From contig NZ_JBGUAX010000013.1 of assembly GCF_041821065.1 (NCBI RefSeq), positions 16,994-80,993 on the forward strand: a DNA stretch of 64,000 nucleotides. The letters run 5' to 3'. Below the pieces are notes generated by a model. It made no database searches. It was not told the origin of the DNA and saw only the letters and a program-made list of their open reading frames with translations. Source of the DNA: Egicoccus sp. AB-alg2. GTDB lineage: Bacteria > Actinomycetota > Nitriliruptoria > Nitriliruptorales > Nitriliruptoraceae. Below, in pieces: positions 8,059 to 15,372 of this stretch; positions within the stretch are counted from its first letter, which is position 1; each line of letters begins with the position of its first letter. A program made the translations under genes and the position numbers.

Positions 8059-9216
8059 AGCCTCTGCGAACTTCTCTGATGGTGTCATGAACTGCAGGGT
8101 CTTGCGGGGACGGCCGTTGAGCTCGGCGGCGATGGCGTCGAGGTCGGCCTGGCTGTAGGGCTTGAGGTCGCTGCGTTTTGGGAAGTATTGGCGCAGCAGC
8201 CCGTTGGTGTTCTCGTTGGTGCCGCGCTGCCAGGGGCTCTTGGGATCGCAGAAGTAGACCTGGATGCCGGTGTCGATGGTGAAGGTGGCGTGCAGCGCCA
8301 TCTCCTTGCCCTGGTCCCAGGTCACCGATCGGCGCAGCTGGACGGGCAGGGTCTGCACGTGGCGGGTCAGCTGGGCCACGACGTGTTCGGACTTGATCCG
8401 CTCGAGGTGGAACAGCAACAAGAACCGGCTCGAGCGCTCCACCAGGGTCCCGATTGCGGACATGCCCTTGCCCAGGATCAGGTCGCCTTCCCAGTGGCCA
8501 GGCACCGCCCGATCCTCGGCTTCGGCGGGCCGTTCGGAGATGCGAATCATCCCGACCAGGTTCCCGCTGCCCGAGGCGCGTTGACGGTTGCCGTTGCCGG
8601 GCCGGCGGATCCGCCGTTTCGTGCGCAGATGCTCGGTCAGTTCACGTTTGAGCGCGCCGCGGGACTGCACGTAGAGGGTGCGGTAGATCGTCTCGTGCGA
8701 CACCTGCAGCTCCGCCCGGCCGGGGTAGGTGCGCTTGAGCCAGCCGGCGATCTGTTCAGGGGACCACTTCGCCTTGAGCTTCGCCTCGACCAGTTTCGCC
8801 AACTGTGGGGTCGCAGCGAGCTTGCACGGCTTGGGTCGCCTGCGGCGTCTGATCGCGGCACGGTCGGCGGCGGCCGCCCGGTAGCGCCGCCGGCCACCGT
8901 TGGCCTCGACCTCCCGTGAGATCGTCGAGGGGCAACGTCCCAGCCGATCAGCAATGCGACGAAGCGAGTCGCCGGCCGCGAGCCCGCGCGAGATCTCCTC
9001 CCGGTCCTCAAGCGTGAGATGCCGCGCTGCCCGCGTCGGGATCGTGGGCCGGATCCCGCCCGTCGCCTGGACGCGCTCATACATCGGCGCGTGCTTCTTG
9101 CCGAACCGCCGCGCCAGCTGCGCAACGGTCTGTCCGGCCATGTAGCCGTCCCAGAACTCCACGACCTGTTCCGCCGTCAGGTTGTAGGGCACGTCCTCGA
9201 TCGCCATCTCGCCCAC
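8041..9216 (-). CDS. IS30-family transposase
   Basis: A 391-residue transposase, the usual IS30 length. The N-terminal part carries helix-turn-helix DNA-binding segments, the second being LTLEDREEISRGLAAGDSLR followed by RIADRLGRCPSTISREVEANGG (about residues 67-107). The DDE catalytic core shows D245 in GHWEGDLILG, D301 in TWDQGKEM and E335 in RGTNENTNGLLRQYFPK, all in the order and context of IS30 family enzymes. The frame is intact, so the enzyme could be active. Start at ATG 9216 (a second Met is three codons in); RBS-like GGGAGGTGGG lies upstream on the minus strand. The gene sits inside the 33-bp inverted repeats. Confidence 0.95.
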   Translation of the reverse strand: MGEMAIEDVPYNLTAEQVVEFWDGYMAGQTVAQLARRFGKKHAPMYERVQATGGIRPTIPTRAARHLTLEDREEISRGLAAGDSLRRIADRLGRCPSTISREVEANGGRRRYRAAAADRAAIRRRRRPKPCKLAATPQLAKLVEAKLKAKWSPEQIAGWLKRTYPGRAELQVSHETIYRTLYVQSRGALKRELTEHLRTKRRIRRPGNGNRQRASGSGNLVGMIRISERPAEAEDRAVPGHWEGDLILGKGMSAIGTLVERSSRFLLLFHLERIKSEHVVAQLTRHVQTLPVQLRRSVTWDQGKEMALHATFTIDTGIQVYFCDPKSPWQRGTNENTNGLLRQYFPKRSDLKPYSQADLDAIAAELNGRPRKTLQFMTPSEKFAEAVAATR

Positions 9217-9255
9217 CTCCCTCTCCCGGCGGAACTATCCGCCGATCAGTGAGGT

Positions 9256-9288
9256 GTTGCGATCACCCGTTGAGCCCGCAGCGGTTGT
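9256..9288. repeat. IS30 right inverted repeat
   Basis: The strand shown reads GTTGCGATCACCCGTTGAGC at its start; its reverse complement pairs with the left end at 8026-8058 with seven mismatches. Confidence 0.8.
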
Positions 9289-9438
9289 CTCCCTATGTCG
9301 GTCAGCTGACCAAGATCGTCTCCGGAAAGGCGGGTAGGCCAACACGACGTGCCGGGCGGCCGCGACGGACCTGCCTGGCTAGGGTGATGCGCGAGGCATG
9401 GCGCTGGACGCCGGCCAGCTGCCCTGAAGGGTCGAGGC

Positions 9439-10692
9439 GTGAACCAGCGGGGGAGGAACTGGGGCGGCAACCTCACCTATGGGGTACGGGAGGTGCGGTT
9501 GCCGACCGGGCTCGAGGAGCTGCAGGAGCTGGTCGCCACCACACCGAGGCTGCGTCCATTGGGGACTCGCCACAGCTTCAACGGCCTGGCGGACACCTCG
9601 GCGGTCCACGTGACGCTGGAGGCGATGGAGCAGTTCGTGAAGGTCGACGACGTTTCCGCGACCGCCCGGGTGTCGGCGTGGTCGACCTATGGCCACATCG
9701 CGCCAACGCTTCATGACCACGGTTTCGCCCTGCCGAACCTGGCTTCGTTGCCGCACATCAGCGTTGCTGGCGCCTGTGCCACGGCAACCCACGGGTCCGG
9801 CGTGCGTCGCCGCAACCTTGCCGCTGCCGTGTCGGCGATGGAGTTCGTGGACGGGACCGGCGAGTTGGTGACCGTCAGCCGGGCCGACGATCCTGACATC
9901 TTCGCGGGATGTGTCGTGCACCTCGGTGCGCTCGGGGTCGTCACGGCCCTCACGTTGGACCTGGTGCCTGCCCAGCCGGTACATCAGCGCGCCTACGTGA
10001 ACCTCTCGCGGTCCGCACTTGCCGCCAACCTCGCCGAGATCCTGGCCGGTGCCGACAGCGTGAGCTGTTTCACCCGCTGGCAGGGCGACGTGGTCGAGAC
10101 CGTGCTGCACAAGGACATGCGTGACCCTGCAGACGACCCGACCGAGCTGTTCGGTGCCCCCCGCGCGACCCGGCCGCGTCACCCGATCCTCGGACTGTCG
10201 ACCGAGCCCGTCACGCAACAACTCGGCTGCCCCGGTCCGTGGCACGAGCGGTTGCCGCATTTTCGTCTGGGTCACACACCGAGCGCGGGCAAGGAGATCC
10301 AGTCGGAGTGGTTCGTGGATCGACGTGACGCCGCCGACGCCCTCGAGGCGCTCTGGAAAGCCGGCCCGGACCTCGACGAGGCGTTGCAGGTCAGCGAGAT
10401 CCGCACGATCGCCGCTGACGACCTCTGGCTCAGCCCGATGCACGAACGTGACGTCCTCGCGCTCCACTTCACCTGGATCCTTGACCAGCCGGTCGTCGAT
10501 CGCGCTGTCGAACGGGTCGAGGACGTCCTGGCTCCCTTTGACGCGGTGCCCCACTGGGGCAAGGTGTCACACGCCGACCGCGACGTGTATGCGTCGCGCT
10601 ACGACCACCTCGACGACTTCACCGGACTCGCTGAGCGCTTCGACCCCGAGCACCGCTTCCGCAACACCTTTCTGGACGACCTCCTCGGTTGA
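9439..10692 (+). CDS. Alditol oxidase-like FAD-linked oxidoreductase (AldO type)
   Basis: A 417-residue FAD-binding oxidoreductase whose whole length lines up with Streptomyces alditol oxidase as I recall it: NWGGNLTYG at the start, LGTRHSFNGL (H45 is the expected covalent FAD attachment), LPNLASLPHISVAGACATATHGSG (FAD-binding), GPWHERLPHFR, and the late EIRTIAADDLWLSP and PHWGK segments that line the substrate pocket. The enzyme oxidises sugar alcohols to aldoses with O2, giving H2O2; an arabinono-lactone-oxidase-like role is the alternative. GTG start at 9439; TAGGGT at 9380-9385 may be its -10. The gene is noticeably less GC-biased than its neighbours and sits directly behind IS30, suggesting acquisition by transfer. 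Confidence 0.85.
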   Translation: MNQRGRNWGGNLTYGVREVRLPTGLEELQELVATTPRLRPLGTRHSFNGLADTSAVHVTLEAMEQFVKVDDVSATARVSAWSTYGHIAPTLHDHGFALPNLASLPHISVAGACATATHGSGVRRRNLAAAVSAMEFVDGTGELVTVSRADDPDIFAGCVVHLGALGVVTALTLDLVPAQPVHQRAYVNLSRSALAANLAEILAGADSVSCFTRWQGDVVETVLHKDMRDPADDPTELFGAPRATRPRHPILGLSTEPVTQQLGCPGPWHERLPHFRLGHTPSAGKEIQSEWFVDRRDAADALEALWKAGPDLDEALQVSEIRTIAADDLWLSPMHERDVLALHFTWILDQPVVDRAVERVEDVLAPFDAVPHWGKVSHADRDVYASRYDHLDDFTGLAERFDPEHRFRNTFLDDLLG

Positions 10693-10859
10693 CGCATCCC
10701 GTGGGTCCGACCCGCGCAGGGCAACTCACGGCGGATGTGGCCGGTTCGCCGAGCAGGCCAGAGCATCCACACCTTGCTCGTGAGTCCAGCCACGTATGCC
10801 GTCACGGCCAGAGGGATTCTCGGGGACGCGGGCGGGCGCGCGGCACGGAGCCGGTCCGC

Positions 10860-10881
10860 CCGCGCGGTACCTTCCGCGCGG
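10860..10881 (+). promoter_or_regulatory. purQ: Candidate purQ promoter/operator
   Basis: The hexamer TACCTT (10868-10873) is flanked on both sides by the self-complementary octamer CCGCGCGG (10860-10867 and 10874-10881), 24 nt before the purQ ATG. This could be a -10 region embedded in a symmetrical operator. It would give purQ its own promoter now that it is separated from purS. Inference from pattern only. Confidence 0.35.
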
Positions 10882-10905
10882 AGCCGAGGTGGCAGGAGGC
10901 CGAGG

Positions 10906-11589
10906 ATGCGGATCGGGGTCGTCACGTTCCCCGGATCGCTCGACGACCGGGACGCGATCCGGGCCGTGGAGTGGTGCGGCGGCGAGGGCGTGCCGCTGTG
11001 GCACGACGACGCCGACGTGAAGGGCGTCGACGCGGTCGTCCTGCCGGGCGGGTTCAGCTACGGCGACTACCTGCGCTGCGGGGCGGTCGCCCACCGGGCG
11101 CCGGTCATGCGCGCGATCGCCGCGTTCGCCGCCGACGGTGGCCCGGTGCTGGGCATCTGCAACGGCTTCCAGGTGCTGTGCGAGGCCGGCCTGCTGCCCG
11201 GCGCGCTGCTGCGCAACGAGCACCTGCGCTTCGTCTGCCGCGACGTGCCGCTGGTCGTGGAGGCCGACGACACGGCCTGGACGTCCGACTACCACCGCGG
11301 CGAGGTCCTGGTCGTGCCGGCCAAGCACGGCGAGGGCCGCTACCACGCCGACGCGGCGACCCTCGACCAGCTCGAGGCCGACGGCCAGGTGGTGCTGCGC
11401 TACGCCCAGGGCCACAACCCCAACGGTTCGCTGCGCGACATCGCCGCAATCACCAACCCGGGCCGCAACGTCGTCGGCCTGATGCCGCATCCCGAGCACG
11501 CGGTCGACCCGGCGCTGATCGGTGGCAGCGACGGGCAGGGCTTCTTCCGCAGCGTGCTCCAGCGTGCCGCGGCCGCCGCCACCGCCTGA
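10906..11589 (+). CDS. purQ: Phosphoribosylformylglycinamidine synthase subunit PurQ
   Basis: A 227-residue class I glutamine amidotransferase supplying ammonia to PurL in FGAM synthesis. The sequence shows [23 protein letters not shown], the nucleophile Cys in [11 protein letters not shown], and the His/Glu dyad in [11 protein letters not shown]. These are the full PurQ signature, and the length is normal. The ATG at 10906 has GGAGG 12-16 nt upstream. The gene lies 213 bp behind the alditol-oxidase-like gene, not next to purS. It is followed, after 174 bp, by a glutaminase gene, an unusual insertion between purQ and purL. Confidence 0.95.
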   Translation: MRIGVVTFPGSLDDRDAIRAVEWCGGEGVPLWHDDADVKGVDAVVLPGGFSYGDYLRCGAVAHRAPVMRAIAAFAADGGPVLGICNGFQVLCEAGLLPGALLRNEHLRFVCRDVPLVVEADDTAWTSDYHRGEVLVVPAKHGEGRYHADAATLDQLEADGQVVLRYAQGHNPNGSLRDIAAITNPGRNVVGLMPHPEHAVDPALIGGSDGQGFFRSVLQRAAAAATA

Positions 11590-11763
11590 CACGCCTCGTC
11601 GGAACCCCGCCGGGCCGAGGGTCCGCGCGGCGTTCGGCCGCATGCACCGGTGTCGGCGCGCGCAGGTGGCGTGCGGTGCCCTGTCCGGAAGGGGCGGGGC
11701 GGTGACCCGGCCGCCGTGCCAGCCTTGGCGTCGACGCCGACACGCCCAGGAGGGCGCCCTCCC

Positions 11764-12714
11764 ATGACCGCGACCGACACGTCCAACGACCTCGACGCCG
11801 AGCTGCGACAGATCGCCGAGATCGCCCGGCCGACCGCCCGGCAGGGTGAGCTGGCCGACTACATCCCGGCGCTGCGCGACGAGGACCCGGACTGCTTCGG
11901 GCTCGGCCTGGTCGACATGGACGGCACCGAGCACATGGTCGGCGACGTCGACCGGCCGTTCGCGATCCAGTCCATCTCCAAGGTGTTCGCGCTGGTCCTG
12001 GCCATGCAGCGGGCCGACCGGGCCGAGGGCGTGAAGAAGGAGCTGTGGGGACGGGTCGGGGTGGAACCGTCGGGTGACCCGTTCAACTCGCTCGTGCAGC
12101 TCGAGCACGAGCAGGGCGTGCCGCGCAACCCGATGATCAACGCCGGTGCGCTGGTCGTCGACGACATCCTCGCCGACCACTGCGGTGACGCACGCCGCGA
12201 GCTGCACGACCTCGTCAACGAGCTGGTCGGCGAGGAGGTCGCCCTGGACGACAAGGTGGTGCACGCCGAGGGCAACACCGGCTCGCGCAACCGCGCGATG
12301 GCCAACCTCATGCTGTCGTTCGGCAACCTCGACAACAGCGTCGACGACGTCCTCGACGTCTACATCTACCAGTGCGCGCTGACGATGACGGTGCGGCAGC
12401 TGGCCCGCGCCTCGCGGTTCCTCGCCAACGACGGCGTCGATCCCGCCACTGGCAGGCAGATCCTGCGCCCCCCGCTGGCCCGCCGGGTCAACGCGATCAT
12501 GCTGACCTGCGGCACCTACGACGCCGCGGGGGAGTTCGCCTTCGACGTCGGGCTGCCCTGCAAGAGCGGCGTGGCGGGGGCGATCATGGGCGTGGTGCCC
12601 GACCGGTACGGCGTCGCCGTGTGGTCGCCGCCGCTGGACCCGTCCGGCAACTCGCGTGCCGGCAAGGTCGCCCTGCACGAGCTCGCCGAGCGCCGCGGCC
12701 TGTCGATCTTCTGA
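11764..12714 (+). CDS. glsA: Glutaminase A
   Basis: A 316-residue serine-dependent glutaminase hydrolysing glutamine to glutamate and ammonia. The beta-lactamase-like core is clear: the catalytic S-x-x-K as S70-I-S-K73 (AIQSISKVFAL), RNPMINAGALV, NTGSRNRAMANLM, and the C-terminal KSGVAGAIMGVVP and GNSRAG motifs of GlsA/YbaS enzymes. AGGAGGG at 11748-11754 lies 9 nt before the ATG, so expression is likely strong. It lies between purQ and purL on the same strand but has its own RBS and a 174-bp leader. Confidence 0.93.
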   Translation: MTATDTSNDLDAELRQIAEIARPTARQGELADYIPALRDEDPDCFGLGLVDMDGTEHMVGDVDRPFAIQSISKVFALVLAMQRADRAEGVKKELWGRVGVEPSGDPFNSLVQLEHEQGVPRNPMINAGALVVDDILADHCGDARRELHDLVNELVGEEVALDDKVVHAEGNTGSRNRAMANLMLSFGNLDNSVDDVLDVYIYQCALTMTVRQLARASRFLANDGVDPATGRQILRPPLARRVNAIMLTCGTYDAAGEFAFDVGLPCKSGVAGAIMGVVPDRYGVAVWSPPLDPSGNSRAGKVALHELAERRGLSIF

Positions 12715-12735
12715 CCGGCGGTCGGCGCGGACGCG

Positions 12736-12936
12736 TCAGCCGCGGAAGTCGCCCAGGCCCTGCTGCTCGGCGTCGCGCCGCTTCTGGGCCCGCAGGTAAC
12801 CCCACAGGCCGAAGTGCGCCAGGATCCCGACGAACAGGACCGCGGCGGGAACCCACTGGCCGTCGACGGCGAGCAGGACGGCGGCCACGAACGCGCAGCC
12901 GACGAGGATGGCACGCAGGGTGTTGAGCGCATCCAT
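12736..12936 (-). CDS. Small two-helix membrane protein
   Basis: A 66-residue protein if started at the ATG at 12936 (MDALNTLRA); an ATG six codons upstream at 12954 would give 72. Two hydrophobic stretches (about 7-27 and 29-49) are followed by a charged tail, RAQKRRDAEQQGLGDFRG. Not recognised. Codon use is consistent with a real gene. It is convergent with glsA (21 bp between stops) and divergent from purL, sharing about 100 bp of promoter region. Confidence 0.65.
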   Translation of the reverse strand: MDALNTLRAILVGCAFVAAVLLAVDGQWVPAAVLFVGILAHFGLWGYLRAQKRRDAEQQGLGDFRG

Positions 12937-12991
12937 GTGCGGTCTCGATGACATCGGGTGGGCGGGAGATCGAGGGTATCCCGGTCGCCAG

Positions 12992-12997
12992 TAGGCT
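12992..12997 (+). promoter_or_regulatory. purL: Probable -10 element of purL
   Basis: TAGGCT lies 40 nt before the purL GTG, the same hexamer as before purS. No convincing -35 is visible. Confidence 0.35.
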
Positions 12998-13037
12998 CCT
13001 CGCGCCCGACGCCACGCCGACTCGACAAGGCGCCGCC

Positions 13038-15320
13038 GTGCCCGAGACCCGCACGTTCCCCGCCGACGAGACGCTGACGCCCGAGCGGGCCCGGGAGCTC
13101 GGCCACGAGCTCGGCCTGCGCGGCGACGAGTACGACCGGATCGTGGAGACGCTCGGGCGCACGCCCACGGTCTCCGAGCTGGGCATGTACTCGGTGATGT
13201 GGTCCGAGCACTGCTCGTACAAGTCGTCGAAGATCCACCTCCGCACCCTGCCCACCGACGGGCCCCACGTGCTGGTCGGTCCCGGCGAGAACGCCGGCGT
13301 GGTCGACGTCGGTGACGGGCTGGCGGTGACCTTCAAGATCGAGTCGCACAACCACCCGAGCTACGTCGAGCCCTATCAAGGCGCGGCCACCGGCGTCGGC
13401 GGCATCCTGCGCGACATCTTCACCATGGGCGCCCGCCCGATCGCCGTGATGGACCCGCTGCGGTTCGGCGACCCGGGCGGCTGGACCGACGGCGCCGGCC
13501 GGACCCGGCCCACGGACCTGTTCCAGCGGCACCTCGTCGACGGGGTCGTGCGCGGCGTCGGCGGTTACGGCAACTGCGTCGGCGTGCCCAACATCGGCGG
13601 CGAGACCGTCTTCGACGACACCTACGCCGGCAACCCGCTGGTGAACGTGCTGGCGATCGGGGTCCTGCGCCGCGACCGGCTGCAGCTGGCGCGCGCGGAG
13701 CAGGCCGGCGACGTGGCCGTCCTCCTCGGCTCGGCCACCGGGCGCGACGGCATCGGCGGCGCGTCGGTGCTGGCCAGCCAGGAGTTCGACGACGCACTCG
13801 ACGACAAGCGCCCCAACGTGCAGGTCGGCGACCCGTTCGCGGAGAAGCTGCTGATCGAGTGCTGCCTCGAGCTCTACGAGCGGGACCTGATCTCCGGCAT
13901 CCAGGACATGGGCGCGGCCGGGATCGCCTGCTCGACCGCCGAGCTCGCGTCGAAGGCGTCGATGGGCATGGACGTGGACCTCGACGCCGTCCACCTGCGC
14001 GAGCCGTCGATGGCGTCGTGGGAGATCCTGTGCTCGGAGTCCCAGGAGCGCATGCTGGCCCTCGTGTCCCCGCCGCTGGTCGACGAGGTGCTGGCGATCG
14101 CCGCCAAGTGGGGTGTGCCGGCGTCCGTGATCGGCGAGGTGGTCCAGGGCGACGCGCTGGTGCTCCAGCGCGGCGGCGAGGTGGTCGCCGACCTGCCGGC
14201 CCGCTCGCTGGCCGACGAGGGCCCGACCTACGACCGCCCGCGCGCCCGGCCCGACTGGCTGGACGACTACGCCGCGGTCGACGCCGAGTCGGTGGCGCTG
14301 CCCGAGGACCTGTCGGCGTTCGCGCTGGCGTTCCTGCGCTCGCCCAACGTCGCCTCCAAGCGCTGGATCTTCGAGCAGTACGACCAGCACGTGCTGTCCG
14401 GCACGGTGTTCGGGCCGGGCATGGCCGACGCCGGGGTCGTTCGCCTGCCCGACAGCCGCAAGGCGGTCGCCTGCGCCACCGACGGCAACGGCCGCTGGTG
14501 CGAACTGGACCCGCGCGAGGGCACCCGCCGCGTGGTCGCCGAGGCGTTCCGCAACGTCGCCTGCACCGGCGCACGGCCGCTGGGCACGACAAACTGCCTC
14601 AACTTGGGCAACCCGGAGCGGCCGGAGATCATGTGGCAGCTCGCCGAGTCCATCGCCGGCATGGGTGAGGCCTGCGAGGCGCTCGGCATCCCGGTCACCG
14701 GCGGCAACGTCTCCCTCTACAACGAGACCCGCGGCCGCGCCATCCACCCGACCCCGGTCGTCGGCGTGCTGGGGGTGCTCGAGGACGCCGAGGACGCGGT
14801 CGGGCTCGCCTTCGAGGACGAGGGCGACGTCGTGTTCCTGCTCGGCGGACCCACCGAGCCCGGTCTGGCCGGCAGCGAGCTGCAGCGGTTCCTCGACCTG
14901 CCGCTGGGCGGCCGCCTGGCCCCGGTCGACCTCGACCGCGAGGCCGCCATCGGCGAGGTGCTGCAGGTCGCGGCCCGCGAGCGGCTGCTGCAGACCGCCC
15001 ACGACGTCTCCGCCGGCGGCCTGCTGGTCACCCTGGCGGAGTCGTGCGTGGCCGGCGCCGTCGGTGTCGAGGTGGCCGTGGACCCGGACCTCGACCCGGC
15101 CCAGGCGCTGTTCAGCGAGTCGCCGGGCCGGGTGGTCGTGACGGTCACCAGCCGCAACGTGCGCGCCTTCGCCCAGCTGTGTGCCGACGCCGAGGTCCCG
15201 CTGACCGACATCGGCACCGTCGGCGGCGACGCGCTGGTCGTCCGCGGGCTGGTCGACGTCACCCTCGACGACCTCGAGGCGGCCCACCTCCACGGCCTCG
15301 GTGACGTGCTGGACGCCTGA
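13038..15320 (+). CDS. purL: Phosphoribosylformylglycinamidine synthase subunit PurL
   Basis: A 760-residue short-form PurL, the ATP-dependent synthetase that converts FGAR to FGAM with PurQ and PurS. Visible landmarks are SVMWSEHCSYKSS with the catalytic His, the nucleotide-binding IESHNHPSYVEPYQGAATGV segment, DIFTMGARPIA, the repeated half beginning near SGTVFGPGMADAGVV, and VTGGNVSLYNE. The GTG at 13038 is preferred; the upstream reading frame shows no homology and includes the putative -10 box. Its -10 candidate and GTG start suggest an independent transcription unit rather than an operon with purQ. Confidence 0.95.
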   Translation: MPETRTFPADETLTPERARELGHELGLRGDEYDRIVETLGRTPTVSELGMYSVMWSEHCSYKSSKIHLRTLPTDGPHVLVGPGENAGVVDVGDGLAVTFKIESHNHPSYVEPYQGAATGVGGILRDIFTMGARPIAVMDPLRFGDPGGWTDGAGRTRPTDLFQRHLVDGVVRGVGGYGNCVGVPNIGGETVFDDTYAGNPLVNVLAIGVLRRDRLQLARAEQAGDVAVLLGSATGRDGIGGASVLASQEFDDALDDKRPNVQVGDPFAEKLLIECCLELYERDLISGIQDMGAAGIACSTAELASKASMGMDVDLDAVHLREPSMASWEILCSESQERMLALVSPPLVDEVLAIAAKWGVPASVIGEVVQGDALVLQRGGEVVADLPARSLADEGPTYDRPRARPDWLDDYAAVDAESVALPEDLSAFALAFLRSPNVASKRWIFEQYDQHVLSGTVFGPGMADAGVVRLPDSRKAVACATDGNGRWCELDPREGTRRVVAEAFRNVACTGARPLGTTNCLNLGNPERPEIMWQLAESIAGMGEACEALGIPVTGGNVSLYNETRGRAIHPTPVVGVLGVLEDAEDAVGLAFEDEGDVVFLLGGPTEPGLAGSELQRFLDLPLGGRLAPVDLDREAAIGEVLQVAARERLLQTAHDVSAGGLLVTLAESCVAGAVGVEVAVDPDLDPAQALFSESPGRVVVTVTSRNVRAFAQLCADAEVPLTDIGTVGGDALVVRGLVDVTLDDLEAAHLHGLGDVLDA

Positions 15321-15324
15321 GGTA

Positions 15325-15372
15325 CTCGGACGGGTCAGCGCTCGGACGGGTCAGCGCTCGGACGTGTCAGCG
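15325..15372. repeat. 16-bp tandem repeat, three copies
   Basis: Three head-to-tail copies of CTCGGACGGGTCAGCG (the third with one change) fill the 46-bp gap between the convergent purL and CocE-type genes and run into the latter's stop codon. No function is evident. Confidence 0.8.

Larger units (their letters stand above)
8026..9288. mobile_element. IS30-family insertion sequence
   Basis: A single transposase gene on the minus strand is bracketed by imperfect 33-bp inverted repeats (8026-8058 and 9256-9288; 26 of 33 positions agree). The left repeat overlaps the 3' end of the transposase gene. The stated ends are the outer limits of visible repeat matching; the true element may extend a few bases further. 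No clear 2-3 bp target duplication is visible. A perfect 12-bp palindrome, GGTCAGCTGACC, lies at 9300-9311 just outside the right end. The element separates purS from the rest of the purine genes. Confidence 0.85.

Noticed and set aside
8023..9291. Target-site duplication of the IS30 element
   Set aside because: The bases flanking the inverted repeats (CGC and CTC) do not form a convincing duplication.
10726..12678. 650-residue minus-strand open frame over purQ and glsA
   Set aside because: Both plus-strand genes have unmistakable family motifs; this frame has none.
12516..15293. 925-residue open frame on the minus strand across purL
   Set aside because: It mirrors purL on the other strand; the protein is His/Asp/Arg/Val-rich noise produced by GC-rich codon structure.
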